A stretch of DNA of 37,116 bases, taken from assembly GCF_030813795.1 (NCBI RefSeq), contig NZ_JAUSUX010000026.1, positions 1 through 37,116 on the forward strand, given 5' to 3'. Below the pieces are notes generated by a model. The model searched no databases and was not told the origin of the DNA. It was given only the letters and a program-made list of their open reading frames with translations. This document shows positions 14,863 through 24,144 of the stretch, one piece after another. Source of the stretch: Desulfofundulus luciae (GTDB taxonomy: Bacteria > Bacillota > Desulfotomaculia > Desulfotomaculales > Desulfovirgulaceae). A program made the position numbers and the translations under genes. Position 1 is the first letter of the stretch, and each line of letters begins with the position of its first letter.

Positions 14863-16599
14863 TTACCTGGCCAGGACCTGGTGCTGCAGATCCCACAGCC
14901 GGCGGTAGAGCCCATTGTACCGTAGAAGCTCCTCGTGCCGCCCCCGTTCCACCACCCGCCCGCCGTCAAGAACCAGAATCTTGTCCATAACCTCCATACC
15001 CACCAGGCGATGGGTGATCACCAGGGTGGTACGCCCCTGCATCAAGAAGTAGACGGCACCCATTATTTCCCGCTCCGTTACCGGATCAAGACCGGCGGTA
15101 GCCTCGTCCAGCACCAGGATGGGGGCATTTTTAAGCAGGGCCCGGGCAATAGCCAGCCGCTGGCGCTGACCACCGGAAAGTTTAAAGCCCCCTTCCCCCA
15201 CGCAGGTATCGTACCCCCGGGGAAGGGTTTGAATAAAATCGTGAATTTGGGCGCGGCGGGCAGCCGCAATGAGTTCCTCCTCGCTGGCTCCGGGCCTGGC
15301 CAGCAGGAGGTTTTCCCGAATGGTGGCGTTGAAAAGATGGGTGTGCTGGGTAACCACCCCCAGCAGGTGCCGCAGGTCCTCCGGGGAATACTTTTTAAGC
15401 TCGTGTCCCCCCAGGTAAATGACCCCTTCCTGGTAATCCCAGAAGCGCAGGAGCAGGTTCACTATGGTGCTTTTTCCTGCCCCGCTGGGGCCGACAATGG
15501 CCAGGCGGCCCCCTGCCGGCAGTACGAAATCCACCCCGTCTAAAACATAGGGTTCGCCTTCGGCATAGCGAAAGCGCAGCCTCTCCACCCGCAGGCCGTA
15601 CCCTTCAGGAGCGGGCGAGGGTCCGGGCGGCCCGGCAACCACCGGCCCGGCGCCGGCAAGGGCTAAAAGCCTTTTTCCTGCCACCAGGCTTTCCTCAAGG
15701 TGCTGAAAAACCATGGGCAGGGGCAGAACGGCTTCGAAGCTGCTCAGGGCTCCCAGGACCAGCATGGCCAGGTAGACCCCGTCCAGTTTACCCCCGGCCA
15801 CCATGGGGATGGCCAGCAACAGGATCGACCACAGGGCCAGGTTCATGGCCAGGCTCAGGATGGCATTGGAAAGCCCGCCAAGACCGGCCACCCGCCCCTG
15901 CAGACCCAGCAACTGCCGGCCGAGCGCTCCGACCCGTTTTTTTTGCCGCTCTTCCTGGCCAAAGGCCAAAATCTCCGTCACACCATCGATGGCGTCCACC
16001 AGATGGGCGTTAAGCTCTGCCCTGACCTCCACCATCCGCTGGCCCAGGCCCCTGCTAAACCTCCTGATTAAAAGGGGCGCTACCACACCGGCAACCAGGT
16101 AAAACCCTAACAGGATCAAGGCCAGCCTGAGCTCAAACCTGGCTAAAAAGGCAAAGGTTCCCGCCAGCACGAAAATGGCCACCAGCGGCGGAGCCAGCAC
16201 CCGCAGGTAAAAGCGCTCCAGGGTTTCCACATCGGCCACCATACGGGCCAGGAGGTCTCCGCTGCGGTAATCCACCAGCCCGGCCGGGGCCAGAGGTTCA
16301 ATGGACTGGTAAACCCAGGCGCGGAGGCGGCCCAGCACCCGGAAGGTGGCATCATGGGTAAGATAACGCTCCAGGTAGCGGCACACCGCCCGGGAAATCC
16401 CGCAGAAGCGCACCCCGGTGGAAACCACCAGCAATTCCGAAACCGGTGGATGCAGGGCGGCACTGGCAATTAAAAATGCCGCAGTGGCCATTAAGCCAAT
16501 GCTGCTGCCCACGGTTAAAAAACCAAGAATGACCCCTAAAAGCATGGCCTTCCAGTGTGGGGCAATCAAGACCAAAAGACGGATAAAAACTCCCATCAT
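14863..16599 (-). CDS. cydC: Thiol reductant ABC exporter subunit CydC
   Basis: A half-transporter of 578 residues: six membrane segments in about the first 310 residues, then an ABC domain with Walker A GPSGAGKST, signature LSGGQRQR and Walker B ILVLDEATAGLD. With CydD it exports cysteine/glutathione to the outer face of the membrane, which is required for assembly of cytochrome bd. Its ATG overlaps the cydD stop (ATGA), so translation is coupled. It is the last gene of the cydA-cydB-cydD-cydC run. No clean terminator is visible in the 121 bases before polX's leader. Confidence 0.92.
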   Translation of the reverse strand: MMGVFIRLLVLIAPHWKAMLLGVILGFLTVGSSIGLMATAAFLIASAALHPPVSELLVVSTGVRFCGISRAVCRYLERYLTHDATFRVLGRLRAWVYQSIEPLAPAGLVDYRSGDLLARMVADVETLERFYLRVLAPPLVAIFVLAGTFAFLARFELRLALILLGFYLVAGVVAPLLIRRFSRGLGQRMVEVRAELNAHLVDAIDGVTEILAFGQEERQKKRVGALGRQLLGLQGRVAGLGGLSNAILSLAMNLALWSILLLAIPMVAGGKLDGVYLAMLVLGALSSFEAVLPLPMVFQHLEESLVAGKRLLALAGAGPVVAGPPGPSPAPEGYGLRVERLRFRYAEGEPYVLDGVDFVLPAGGRLAIVGPSGAGKSTIVNLLLRFWDYQEGVIYLGGHELKKYSPEDLRHLLGVVTQHTHLFNATIRENLLLARPGASEEELIAAARRAQIHDFIQTLPRGYDTCVGEGGFKLSGGQRQRLAIARALLKNAPILVLDEATAGLDPVTEREIMGAVYFLMQGRTTLVITHRLVGMEVMDKILVLDGGRVVERGRHEELLRYNGLYRRLWDLQHQVLAR

Positions 16600-18365
16600 T
16601 GGACACCCCCGTAGGCGCCGACCAGGCGCCGGTAGACCCCCTGCCGTTTGAGGAGTTCCTCGTGCTGCCCTGTTTCCACCACCCGCCCTCCCTGCAGGAC
16701 CAGGATGCGGTGGGCCCGGTAAACGGTGGCCAGGCGGTGGGCAATAACCAGCACCGTGCGCCCCGCCATCAGGCGTTCCAGGGCCTGGCGGACCAGCTCC
16801 TCCGTGGCGGGATCCAGGCCGGCAGTGGCTTCGTCCAGAATTAATAGGGGCGCATTCTTGAGAAAGGCCCGGGCTATAGCCAGGAGCCGGGCCTGCCCGC
16901 CGCTCAAGCGGATTCCCCCTTCGCCCACAGGGGTGTCATACCCCCGGGGCAGGCCCTGGATAAAGGGGTGTGCCCCGGCCAGCCGGGCCGCTTCCACCAC
17001 CTCTTCCATGGAAGCCCCGGGGCGACCCAGGCGGATGTTACCGGCCACGTTCCCGTAAAAAAGATGGGGATGCTGGGGCACCAGGGCCACATAACGCCGC
17101 CACTGGCCTGCGGAAATCTGCTCCAGGGGGACACCGTTCACGGTGATCCGGCCGCTCTGGGGCTCTATAAACCGCAAAAGCAGGCTGGCTACGGTACTCT
17201 TCCCCGCCCCGCTGGGTCCTACCAGGGCCACCCGTTCCCCGGGTGCCAGCTCAAAGGAGATTCCCCGCAATGCCGGCCGTTCCCCGCCCTCGTAGGAGAA
17301 ATGTACATCCCGGAAATGGATGTGCAGTCCCTTTTCCTGCGACAGGGCCGTTTCTCTTAAGGCAGACTGTTCGATATGAAGGGCCTTTTCCTGTGGCAGG
17401 GCCCCTTCCCCCGCCGGAGTTTCCAGCAGGGCGAAAATGCGGCCGGCCGCGCTGACCCCGGCCAGGCCGGCATGAAAATATGTGCCTAAAAGCTTGAAGG
17501 GCAGGTAAAATTCCGGGGCCAGGAGCAAAAGAAACAGGGCCTCTTCAAAGGGGATTCGCGCGTAGACCAGGCGCAAGGCCACCGTAACCGCCACCAGAGC
17601 GGTACTGATGGTGGCCAGGAATTCCAGCGCCAGGGCGGAAAGAAAGGCCACCCGCAATACGCCCAGGGAGGTTTTACGGAAACGGTCGCTAATCAGGGCA
17701 ATGACCCGGGCCTGGGCCTTGCTCCGGCCAAAGATTTTCAAAGTGGAGAGACCCTGCAAAACGTCCAGGAAGTGGGCGTTCATCCGGCTCAAAGTTTCCC
17801 ACTGTTGCCGGGTAAGGGTCTGGGCCCAACCGCTGATCAGGTACATAAATAAAGGAATGAGGGGAGCGGTAAAAAGTAAAATGAACCCCGACGTTAGATC
17901 CAGGGGAAAGACAAACCCCAGGACGGCCAGGGGCACCAGGGCGGCCAGGGCCAACTGGGGCAGGTAGCGGGCGAAATAGGTTTCTACCGCTTCGACTCCC
18001 TCCACCAGGAGATTGACCAGTTCCCCGCTGCGCTGCTCCCCCCGTACATAAACCGGACCCAGGGCCAACAGGTGCTCCAGGAGACGCTGGCGCAGGTCGT
18101 GTTTGATCCGGGCGGCCACCCGGAAAGCCATAACTTCACTTATCCAGGCCAGCATAGCCCGAAAAATAATGACCCCCAGGAGGGCCAAAAGCAAGGGCCA
18201 TACCCCGCTCAAGTCCTGCCCCTCGAGAAAAACCCGGCTCACCACCCGGGCAATACATCCCGCCTGGACCACCGCTAAAAGACCCGCCCCCAGGCCCAAC
18301 CCTACGGTCAGGGCCAGCAAAAAACGCCCTGCCCGGGCCTCCCGCCAGAGCCTTTTGTCCACCAC
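16596..18365 (-). CDS. cydD: Thiol reductant ABC exporter subunit CydD
   Basis: A 589-residue ABC half-transporter, partner of CydC. The membrane domain spans about residues 1-310. The nucleotide-binding domain has GPSGAGKST, LSGGQARL and LLILDEATAGLD; the signature carries ARLLAIARAF rather than the commoner QRLAIARA. A duplicated short stretch between the domains (two copies close to ALRETALSQEKGLHI / QEKALHIEQ) looks like a small local expansion in the linker around residues 330-350. The start is GTG with GGAGGG ten bases upstream. A 201-base gap with hairpins separates it from cydB. Confidence 0.92.
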   Translation of the reverse strand: MVDKRLWREARAGRFLLALTVGLGLGAGLLAVVQAGCIARVVSRVFLEGQDLSGVWPLLLALLGVIIFRAMLAWISEVMAFRVAARIKHDLRQRLLEHLLALGPVYVRGEQRSGELVNLLVEGVEAVETYFARYLPQLALAALVPLAVLGFVFPLDLTSGFILLFTAPLIPLFMYLISGWAQTLTRQQWETLSRMNAHFLDVLQGLSTLKIFGRSKAQARVIALISDRFRKTSLGVLRVAFLSALALEFLATISTALVAVTVALRLVYARIPFEEALFLLLLAPEFYLPFKLLGTYFHAGLAGVSAAGRIFALLETPAGEGALPQEKALHIEQSALRETALSQEKGLHIHFRDVHFSYEGGERPALRGISFELAPGERVALVGPSGAGKSTVASLLLRFIEPQSGRITVNGVPLEQISAGQWRRYVALVPQHPHLFYGNVAGNIRLGRPGASMEEVVEAARLAGAHPFIQGLPRGYDTPVGEGGIRLSGGQARLLAIARAFLKNAPLLILDEATAGLDPATEELVRQALERLMAGRTVLVIAHRLATVYRAHRILVLQGGRVVETGQHEELLKRQGVYRRLVGAYGGVQ

Positions 18366-18522
18366 TTCAGTTCAACCCTCCCGTTATTGTTTAAACGCGG
18401 ATTACCCTTTTCCTCTTAATGATACCGTTGCAGGACCCAAAGGGGTGTATGGGCGGAGGCCGTCGCTAAGGAGCGGACGACCGCTGCCCAGGTAGTTATG
18501 ACAGTATCTTAATGCTTAAAAT

Positions 18523-18547
18523 GGACGGGGGATTTACTCTCCCGTCC
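18523..18547 (-). terminator. Hairpin between cydB and cydD
   Basis: Seven-base inverted repeat GGACGGG / CCCGTCC (18523-18529, 18541-18547), followed on the minus strand by ATTTTAAG. It begins 20 bases after the cydB stop. The short T tract suggests partial termination, which would lower CydDC relative to the oxidase subunits. Further toward cydD (about 18443-18491) a second, imperfect GC-rich fold can be drawn, with no motif that I recognise. Confidence 0.5.
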
Positions 18548-18566
18548 GGATATTTCTTAAAGGGGT

Positions 18567-19571
18567 TTAGTACTCCAGGTGTTCCTTGCCAACCCGGTGG
18601 CGGAATACCCAGTACGTCCAGCCCTGGTATAGAAGCACGACGGGCACCAGGGTCAGGGCCACGATGGTCATCACCTTGAGGGTATAGGGACTGGAAGAGG
18701 CGTTGTAAATGGTCAGGCTCCACTGCGGGTACAGGCTGGAAACCATTACCCGGGGGAAAAGGGCGCTAAAGAACGCCACGGTTGAAAAAACAATGGCCAG
18801 ACCGTTACCCACAAAAGCCAGGCCGTAACGGCCGGTGCGGGAAAGCCAGTAAGCGGCCAGCAATAACACCACCGCACCCCAGAAGGCAACCGTAGCACCC
18901 GCCCTGCCCGCAAGGCCGATTTGACTGTAGCTTAAGAACACCAGGAGAACAAGGGCCGGTGCGGCTACGGCTCCCACCAGCACGGCCGCCCGGCGGGCCC
19001 TCTCCTCCAGTTCCCCCCTGGTTTTGAGGGCCAGGAAGAGGGCGCCGTGGAAGGTAAAGAGCAGGAGCGTCGTCATCCCTCCTGCCAGGGTATAGGGAGA
19101 CAAAAGATGCCAGAAGGTACCCACGTACTGCATCTGCCCGTTTATGGGCACTCCCCGGATCAGGTTGGTTATGGCCACGCCCCACAGCAGGGCGGGCAAA
19201 AGGCTGCCCACAAAGATCAGCCAATCCCACAGGCTGCGCCAGGATGGGCGGTCGTCCTTGCTGCGGAACTCAAAGGCTACCCCCCGCACGATCAGCGCCA
19301 CCAGCATCAAGAATAGGGCCAGGTAAAAGCCGCTGAAAAGGGTGGCATACCAGTGGGGAAAGGCGGCAAAGATGGCCCCGCCGGCGGTGAGCAGCCACAC
19401 TTCGTTGCCGTCCCAGAAGGGGCCGATGGTATTGATGAGCACCCGGCGCTCGCCGTCGTCCTTTCCCAAGAAGGGCAGCAAAATACCCACGCCGTAGTCA
19501 AAACCTTCCAGGAAGAAGTAGCCAATAAACAAAACGGTAATAAGGACAAACCAGAGAACGTTCAGGTCCAT
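18567..19571 (-). CDS. cydB: Cytochrome bd ubiquinol oxidase subunit II
   Basis: A 334-residue multi-span membrane protein, the structural partner of CydA. It opens with the family signature LEGFDYGVGILLPFLG and has GPFWDGNEVWLLTAGGA at about 50-66, a typical CydB block. Eight or nine hydrophobic segments can be counted. The length is normal. Its ATG lies inside the end of cydA (10-base overlap), so the two subunits are translationally coupled. Confidence 0.95.
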   Translation of the reverse strand: MDLNVLWFVLITVLFIGYFFLEGFDYGVGILLPFLGKDDGERRVLINTIGPFWDGNEVWLLTAGGAIFAAFPHWYATLFSGFYLALFLMLVALIVRGVAFEFRSKDDRPSWRSLWDWLIFVGSLLPALLWGVAITNLIRGVPINGQMQYVGTFWHLLSPYTLAGGMTTLLLFTFHGALFLALKTRGELEERARRAAVLVGAVAAPALVLLVFLSYSQIGLAGRAGATVAFWGAVVLLLAAYWLSRTGRYGLAFVGNGLAIVFSTVAFFSALFPRVMVSSLYPQWSLTIYNASSSPYTLKVMTIVALTLVPVVLLYQGWTYWVFRHRVGKEHLEY

Positions 19572-20947
19572 AACGACACCCCCTCGACATCCTCCACCCG
19601 GGGAACGGCAGGTGTTTCCCCGGGCCCTTTTTTCACCACTTTGACCAGGAGGTACACGTCCACTACTGCCAGCACTCCATACAGCAGGGTAAAAACAAGT
19701 AAAGTAGTCAACACGGCACCGGCGGAAACCACGGGAGAAACGGCCTCCTCCACCCGCTGGAGCCCGTAAACGATCCAGGGTTGGCGACCCACTTCAGCCA
19801 TATACCAGCCGCTGGTATTGGCAATGTAGGGAAGGGGAATGCTAAATAAAAACGCCTTTAAAACCAGCGGCTTTGTTTCCAGCCTCCCCTTTCGCCACAG
19901 GTACAGGCTCAAAAGGGCGAGCAACAGCATCAATGCCCCGGCGGCCACCATAATGCGAAAACTCCAGAAGACGGAGGTTACCGGCGGGATGTAGTTGCCG
20001 GGTCCATACCTGTCTTCGTACGCCGCCTGAATTTCCTTGATTCCCTTGACCTCTCCGCTAAAGGAATTGTAAGACAGAAAGCTCAGCAAGTAGGGTATCT
20101 GGATCTCAAAGGGGTTGGTCTGTTGTTTCTCGTCAATTACAGCCACCAGGCTCATGGGAGCCGGGTCCCGGCTTTCCCACCGGGCCTCTGCCGCGGCCAT
20201 CTTCATGGGCTGGGAGCTGACCAGATGTTGCCCCTGGAAATGTCCCACCGTAACTACCAGAAGGATGCTGATCACGCCGGAAATCAGGCCGAGCCGGAAG
20301 GAGCGGCGGAAAAAGTCCAGGTGGTTTTTGCGCAAAAGGTGATATGCGCTGATGCCCATAACGAAAAAGGCAGCAGTGGTAAAGCCGGCCAGGACGGTGT
20401 GGGGATACTGGTAGAGCACGTGGGGGTTGGTCAGTAAGGCGAAGAAACCGGTCATTTCCGCCCGGCCGTTGCGGATCACGTAGCCCACCGGTTCCTGCAT
20501 AAAGGAATTGGCCACCAGGATCCAGAAAGCCGAGAGGTTGGACGCCAGGGCCACCAGCCATATGGCCGCGGCGTGAAGGGATTTAGAAAGCTTATCCCAG
20601 CCAAAGATCCACACGCCCAGAAAGGTGGACTCAAGGAAAAAGGCAGCCAGGGCTTCAACCGCCAGGGGTGCACCAAAGATATCGCCTACGAAGCGGGAAT
20701 ACTCCGACCAGTTCATGCCGAAATGGAATTCCTGCACGATCCCGGTTACCACCCCCATGGCAAAGTTGATCAGGAAAAGCTTCCCCCAGAACCGGGCCAT
20801 TTGCCTGTATGTTTCATTACCCGTCCGGACGTAGATGGTTTCCATGATGGCCACCAGGACTGAAAGTCCCAGGGTCAGGGGGACAAAGAGGAAGTGGTAA
20901 ACGGAGGTAATGGCAAACTGCCACCGGGCCAGTAAAAGCGCATCCAT
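19562..20947 (-). CDS. cydA: Cytochrome bd ubiquinol oxidase subunit I
   Basis: A 461-residue quinol-oxidising, haem-bearing subunit of the bd-type terminal oxidase, which reduces O2 to water with high affinity. Recognisable parts are the N-terminal haem ligand region ITSVYHFLFVPLTLG, AFFLESTFLGVWIFGW, LYQYPHTVLAGFTTA (second haem His), and GWYMAEVGRQPW near the C-terminus, which holds the Met haem b558 ligand region. The Q loop is of the short type seen in Firmicutes. The start ATG has GGGGAGGG upstream. A consensus sigma-A promoter is found about 300 bases upstream, giving an unusually long leader. In a lineage rich in strict anaerobes such an oxidase usually serves oxygen defence; that is inference. 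Confidence 0.96.
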   Translation of the reverse strand: MDALLLARWQFAITSVYHFLFVPLTLGLSVLVAIMETIYVRTGNETYRQMARFWGKLFLINFAMGVVTGIVQEFHFGMNWSEYSRFVGDIFGAPLAVEALAAFFLESTFLGVWIFGWDKLSKSLHAAAIWLVALASNLSAFWILVANSFMQEPVGYVIRNGRAEMTGFFALLTNPHVLYQYPHTVLAGFTTAAFFVMGISAYHLLRKNHLDFFRRSFRLGLISGVISILLVVTVGHFQGQHLVSSQPMKMAAAEARWESRDPAPMSLVAVIDEKQQTNPFEIQIPYLLSFLSYNSFSGEVKGIKEIQAAYEDRYGPGNYIPPVTSVFWSFRIMVAAGALMLLLALLSLYLWRKGRLETKPLVLKAFLFSIPLPYIANTSGWYMAEVGRQPWIVYGLQRVEEAVSPVVSAGAVLTTLLVFTLLYGVLAVVDVYLLVKVVKKGPGETPAVPRVEDVEGVSLWT

Positions 20948-21246
20948 GTATTTTCCCTCCCCTTGTAACTAACTACTTGGCCTGCCACTAAACCGCCTTT
21001 CCAGTGACACAAGTCCCAATCCTTGAGGTCCCACCCCCTCCCCTTTGACGGGTAAACGAACAATTCCTGAGAAGCATTATCTATACTGTTTAAGTATACT
21101 TTTGAAGAACTAAAAACCCCTCATTCGATGACGCCTGCTCCCTTACTCTTTTAACCAGGACAAAGGCAACAAGGCTGCCGACCAATAAATAGAGGTAATA
21201 GTAACGAATCTCATATTTTATACCCGATCAGTACAGATTTATTCCC

Positions 21247-21275
21247 ATTATAACCCTTACCTTTTTGTCTGTCAA
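21247..21275 (-). promoter_or_regulatory. Consensus sigma-A promoter for the cyd genes
   Basis: TTGACA (21270-21275), 17 bases, TATAAT (21247-21252), a perfect match on the minus strand. It lies just downstream of the zapA terminator and about 300 bases before cydA. The leader contains a perfect ten-base palindrome AAGTATACTT (21091-21100) but no clear Rex or Fnr site. Confidence 0.85.
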
Positions 21276-21293
21276 GTTTTTCCCTCCCATCCA

Positions 21294-21327
21294 CAAAAAA
21301 ACCGCCTGCAACAATGAGGGCAGGCGG
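21294..21327 (-). terminator. Rho-independent terminator after zapA
   Basis: On the minus strand: CCGCCTGC, a ten-base loop, GCAGGCGG, then TTTTTTT. It ends the pheS-pheT-zapA unit 20 bases past the zapA stop. Confidence 0.95.
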
Positions 21328-21346
21328 ACAATCACAGAACCAAAGC

Positions 21347-21610
21347 CTATTTTGCTCTTCTGTCCATCTCCAAAAGTTCGGCCAGCTCGTCGTATTCCTT
21401 CTGCAGCTTCATCAGTTCATCGGCAATGTTCAGGGCAGTGAGCAGTGCAGCTTTGGACAACCCCAAGCGAGGGTTGCGGGTTACTACCTGGCGTATTTTC
21501 TTGTTAACATACTGGGCCAGCATCCGCAGGTATTCCTCCGGTTCATCGCCCTTTAAAACATAGTATTCGCCAAAAATTTCCACCTCAACCCGGGTTTCCT
21601 GCTTGCCCAT
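21347..21610 (-). CDS. zapA: Cell division protein ZapA
   Basis: An 87-residue FtsZ-associated protein that bundles FtsZ filaments in the Z ring. The N-terminal half carries the ZapA core (VEIFGEYYVLKGDEPEEYLR, then AQYVNKKIRQV) and the C-terminal half is a helix predicted to form a coiled coil (ALLTALNIADELMKLQKEYDEL). ATG has AGGGGGA upstream. It follows pheT by 85 bases, an arrangement common in Firmicutes. Confidence 0.9.
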   Translation of the reverse strand: MGKQETRVEVEIFGEYYVLKGDEPEEYLRMLAQYVNKKIRQVVTRNPRLGLSKAALLTALNIADELMKLQKEYDELAELLEMDRRAK

Positions 21611-21695
21611 AGCCGTTCCCCCTGGTTTTCAAATTTTTGCTCTTTTCGGCGTTGACCGGGGAAACTCCTGCCGGCACGACAATTTTTTCTTACTT

Positions 21696-24122
21696 TTACT
21701 TTCTCAGTTCAGCTCCCAGCTCCCTGACCAGGGCGCCGGATAAGGCGTCAATTTGAGCGGTTACTTCCGCGTCGGTAAGGGTGCGGTCGTCGGCCTGGAA
21801 ATGCAGGGAAAAGGCCAGGCTGCGGCAACCCTCCCTCACCTGCTCTCCTTCATAAACATCAAACAGTTCCACCGACCGCAGCAGATGGCCGCCGGCCCGG
21901 CGAATCACCCGCAGCACATCGGCCGCCGGAACTTCCCGGCTCACCACCAGGGCTATATCCCTCTTCACGCCGGGGAAACGGGGCAGGGGACGGTACCGGG
22001 GCGGCTTGCCGGCCAGGGCAAGCATAGCGGCCAGGTCCACCTCAAAGGCGCACACCCGCACATCCAGCTCATATTCCTCCAGCACATCGGGGTGCAACTC
22101 TCCCACTATCCCCAACGTTTCCCCCTGCGCCTTGATCCGGGCGGCGCGACCGGGATGGAAGGCGGGGTTTTCCTTTTCCCTCTCGAAGGTCAGGCCGGGC
22201 AGGCCCAGTTTTGCGGCCAGCACTTCCAGAACCCCTTTGAGGTAATAGAAATCCAGGGGCGTAGCCGGCCGGTTCCACCCCGCGGCCCCCTGGCCCATGG
22301 CCGCCGCGGCCAGCATCGGGCGCTCCTCGGGAAGGGCTTCCCCGCCCTGGGGAAGGAATACCCGGCCCACCTCAAAAATGGCCCCGCTGGTTACCCGGCG
22401 GTTAAAATTGCGCTCCAGTACCTCTAAAAGGCCGGGTAAGAGCATGGTGCGCATGACCGATTGCTCCACGGAAAGGGGGTTTTGCAGCTTCAACGTATGG
22501 CGCAAGGGGCTGTCCTGTGGCACCTTAAACCGGTCAAATACTGCCGGATTTACAAAACTGTACGTAACCACCTCGGTCAGGCCGCATTCCACCAGGACCT
22601 CTTTTAAACGCTTGAGCAGTGACTGCTCCCTTGTCCTCGCCCCCCGGGTGGTGGCTCCAAAGGGCAGGGTAGCCGGTACCCGGTCATAACCGTGCAGCCT
22701 GGCCACTTCTTCGATCAGGTCGATCTCCAGGTTGATGTCCACCCGGTAGCCGGGGACGTTTACCAGCAGGTCCTGACCGGCATCCTGAACCGTAAAGCCG
22801 AGACGGGTCAAGAGGTTAGCCGTCTCTTCCCGGGGAATGTCCGCCCCCAGTATGTATCCCACCCGCTCGGGACGCAGGATGATGGGCTTTCTGGCCACCG
22901 GGGAGGGGTAATTATCCACCGCACCGGCCACCACATCCCCGGCACCAATTTCCACCAGCAGGTAAGCGGCCCGGTTGGCGGCAGCCAGGCATCCTTCCAG
23001 ATCGATCCCTTTTTCAAAACGGCTTGAAGACTCGGAACGCAGGCCCAGGGCCCGGGATGTACGGCGGATACTGGTGGGATGGAAGTAAGCCGATTCCAGC
23101 AGGACAGTGGTGGTGTTCTCCGTTACCTCGGTATCCAGCCCTCCCATCACCCCGGCCACAGCCACCGCTCCACCGGGATCAGCAATGACCAGCATTTCAG
23201 GTTCCAGGTACCGTTCCGACCCGTCCAGGGTAACGATTACTTCCCCCGCGTGGGCCCGGCGGACAATGATGTGGCCGTCCCTCAACTTATCGTAATCAAA
23301 GGCATGCAGGGGCTGGCCCAGCTCCAGCATGACATAGTTGGTAATGTCCACGACATTGCTGATGGGGCGAATGCCGGCAGCCCGCAGGCGTTCCTGCATC
23401 CATAAGGGTGAGGGTCCCACCCTCACATTGGTGAAAAGCCTGGCCACGTAGCGCCGGCAGAGCCCGGGCTCCACAATGTCCACCCGCACCCGCCCCTCAA
23501 GGGAGCTACCCGGTATTTCTTGAACTTCCAGCCGGGGGAAACGCAGGGGCTGCCCCAACAAGGCGGCCACTTCCCGGGCTACCCCAATCATGGACAGGCA
23601 GTCGCCCCGGTTGGGGGTAAGATCCAGCTCGAAAATGACATCATCCAGCCCGAGGACCGGCCGGATATCCAACCCCAGGGGGGTATCTGCAGGGAGGATC
23701 ATAATTCCGTGTGCCTGGTCGGCGGGTATGGTCTTGGGGTCAAGACCAAGTTCCTGGCCGGAACAGAGCATGCCCCGGGACTCCACCCCCCGCAGCCTGG
23801 CCCGTTTGATTACCAGCCCCCCGGCCAGCCGCGCCCCTTCCAGGGCTACGGGAACCACGTGCCCTTCCCGGACGTTGGTGGCACCGGTTACGATCTGCCG
23901 GGGCTCCGGCTCACCGGTAGAAACAAGACAAATCACCAGTTTATCGGCATTGGGGTGAGGTTCTATTTTGACAATGCGCCCGGTAACCACGTTGCTGATC
24001 TCTTTTCCCGGCTCCTCCAGGCCTTCCACGGCCAGGCCGGCCATGGTCAGCCGCTCGGCCAGTTCCACCGGGCTGATGGGTATATCCACATATTCTTGCA
24101 GCCATTTAAACGAAACCCGCAA
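21696..24122 (-). CDS. pheT: Phenylalanine--tRNA ligase beta subunit
   Basis: 808 residues, normal for the family. Domain order: N-terminal tRNA-binding OB fold (about 40-150), the B3/B4 editing region (HAFDYDKL around 270, ANAYVML-like ITNYVMLELGQP), the B5 domain (RVGYILGADIP around 410), the catalytic-like core, and the C-terminal anticodon-binding FDX-ACB domain (RFPGVKRDIALVV to the end). It pairs with PheS as an alpha2-beta2 enzyme. The TTG start is supported by AAGGA eight bases upstream. It follows pheS by 22 bases. Confidence 0.96.
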   Translation of the reverse strand: MRVSFKWLQEYVDIPISPVELAERLTMAGLAVEGLEEPGKEISNVVTGRIVKIEPHPNADKLVICLVSTGEPEPRQIVTGATNVREGHVVPVALEGARLAGGLVIKRARLRGVESRGMLCSGQELGLDPKTIPADQAHGIMILPADTPLGLDIRPVLGLDDVIFELDLTPNRGDCLSMIGVAREVAALLGQPLRFPRLEVQEIPGSSLEGRVRVDIVEPGLCRRYVARLFTNVRVGPSPLWMQERLRAAGIRPISNVVDITNYVMLELGQPLHAFDYDKLRDGHIIVRRAHAGEVIVTLDGSERYLEPEMLVIADPGGAVAVAGVMGGLDTEVTENTTTVLLESAYFHPTSIRRTSRALGLRSESSSRFEKGIDLEGCLAAANRAAYLLVEIGAGDVVAGAVDNYPSPVARKPIILRPERVGYILGADIPREETANLLTRLGFTVQDAGQDLLVNVPGYRVDINLEIDLIEEVARLHGYDRVPATLPFGATTRGARTREQSLLKRLKEVLVECGLTEVVTYSFVNPAVFDRFKVPQDSPLRHTLKLQNPLSVEQSVMRTMLLPGLLEVLERNFNRRVTSGAIFEVGRVFLPQGGEALPEERPMLAAAAMGQGAAGWNRPATPLDFYYLKGVLEVLAAKLGLPGLTFEREKENPAFHPGRAARIKAQGETLGIVGELHPDVLEEYELDVRVCAFEVDLAAMLALAGKPPRYRPLPRFPGVKRDIALVVSREVPAADVLRVIRRAGGHLLRSVELFDVYEGEQVREGCRSLAFSLHFQADDRTLTDAEVTAQIDALSGALVRELGAELRK

Positions 24123-24144
24123 AGCTAAATCCTTCTCCTTTCAA

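Noticed and set aside
20948-21246. Search for a Rex or Fnr operator before cydA
   Set aside because: Only a short AAGTATACTT palindrome was seen; nothing matches TTGTGA-type or TTGAT-type operators well enough.
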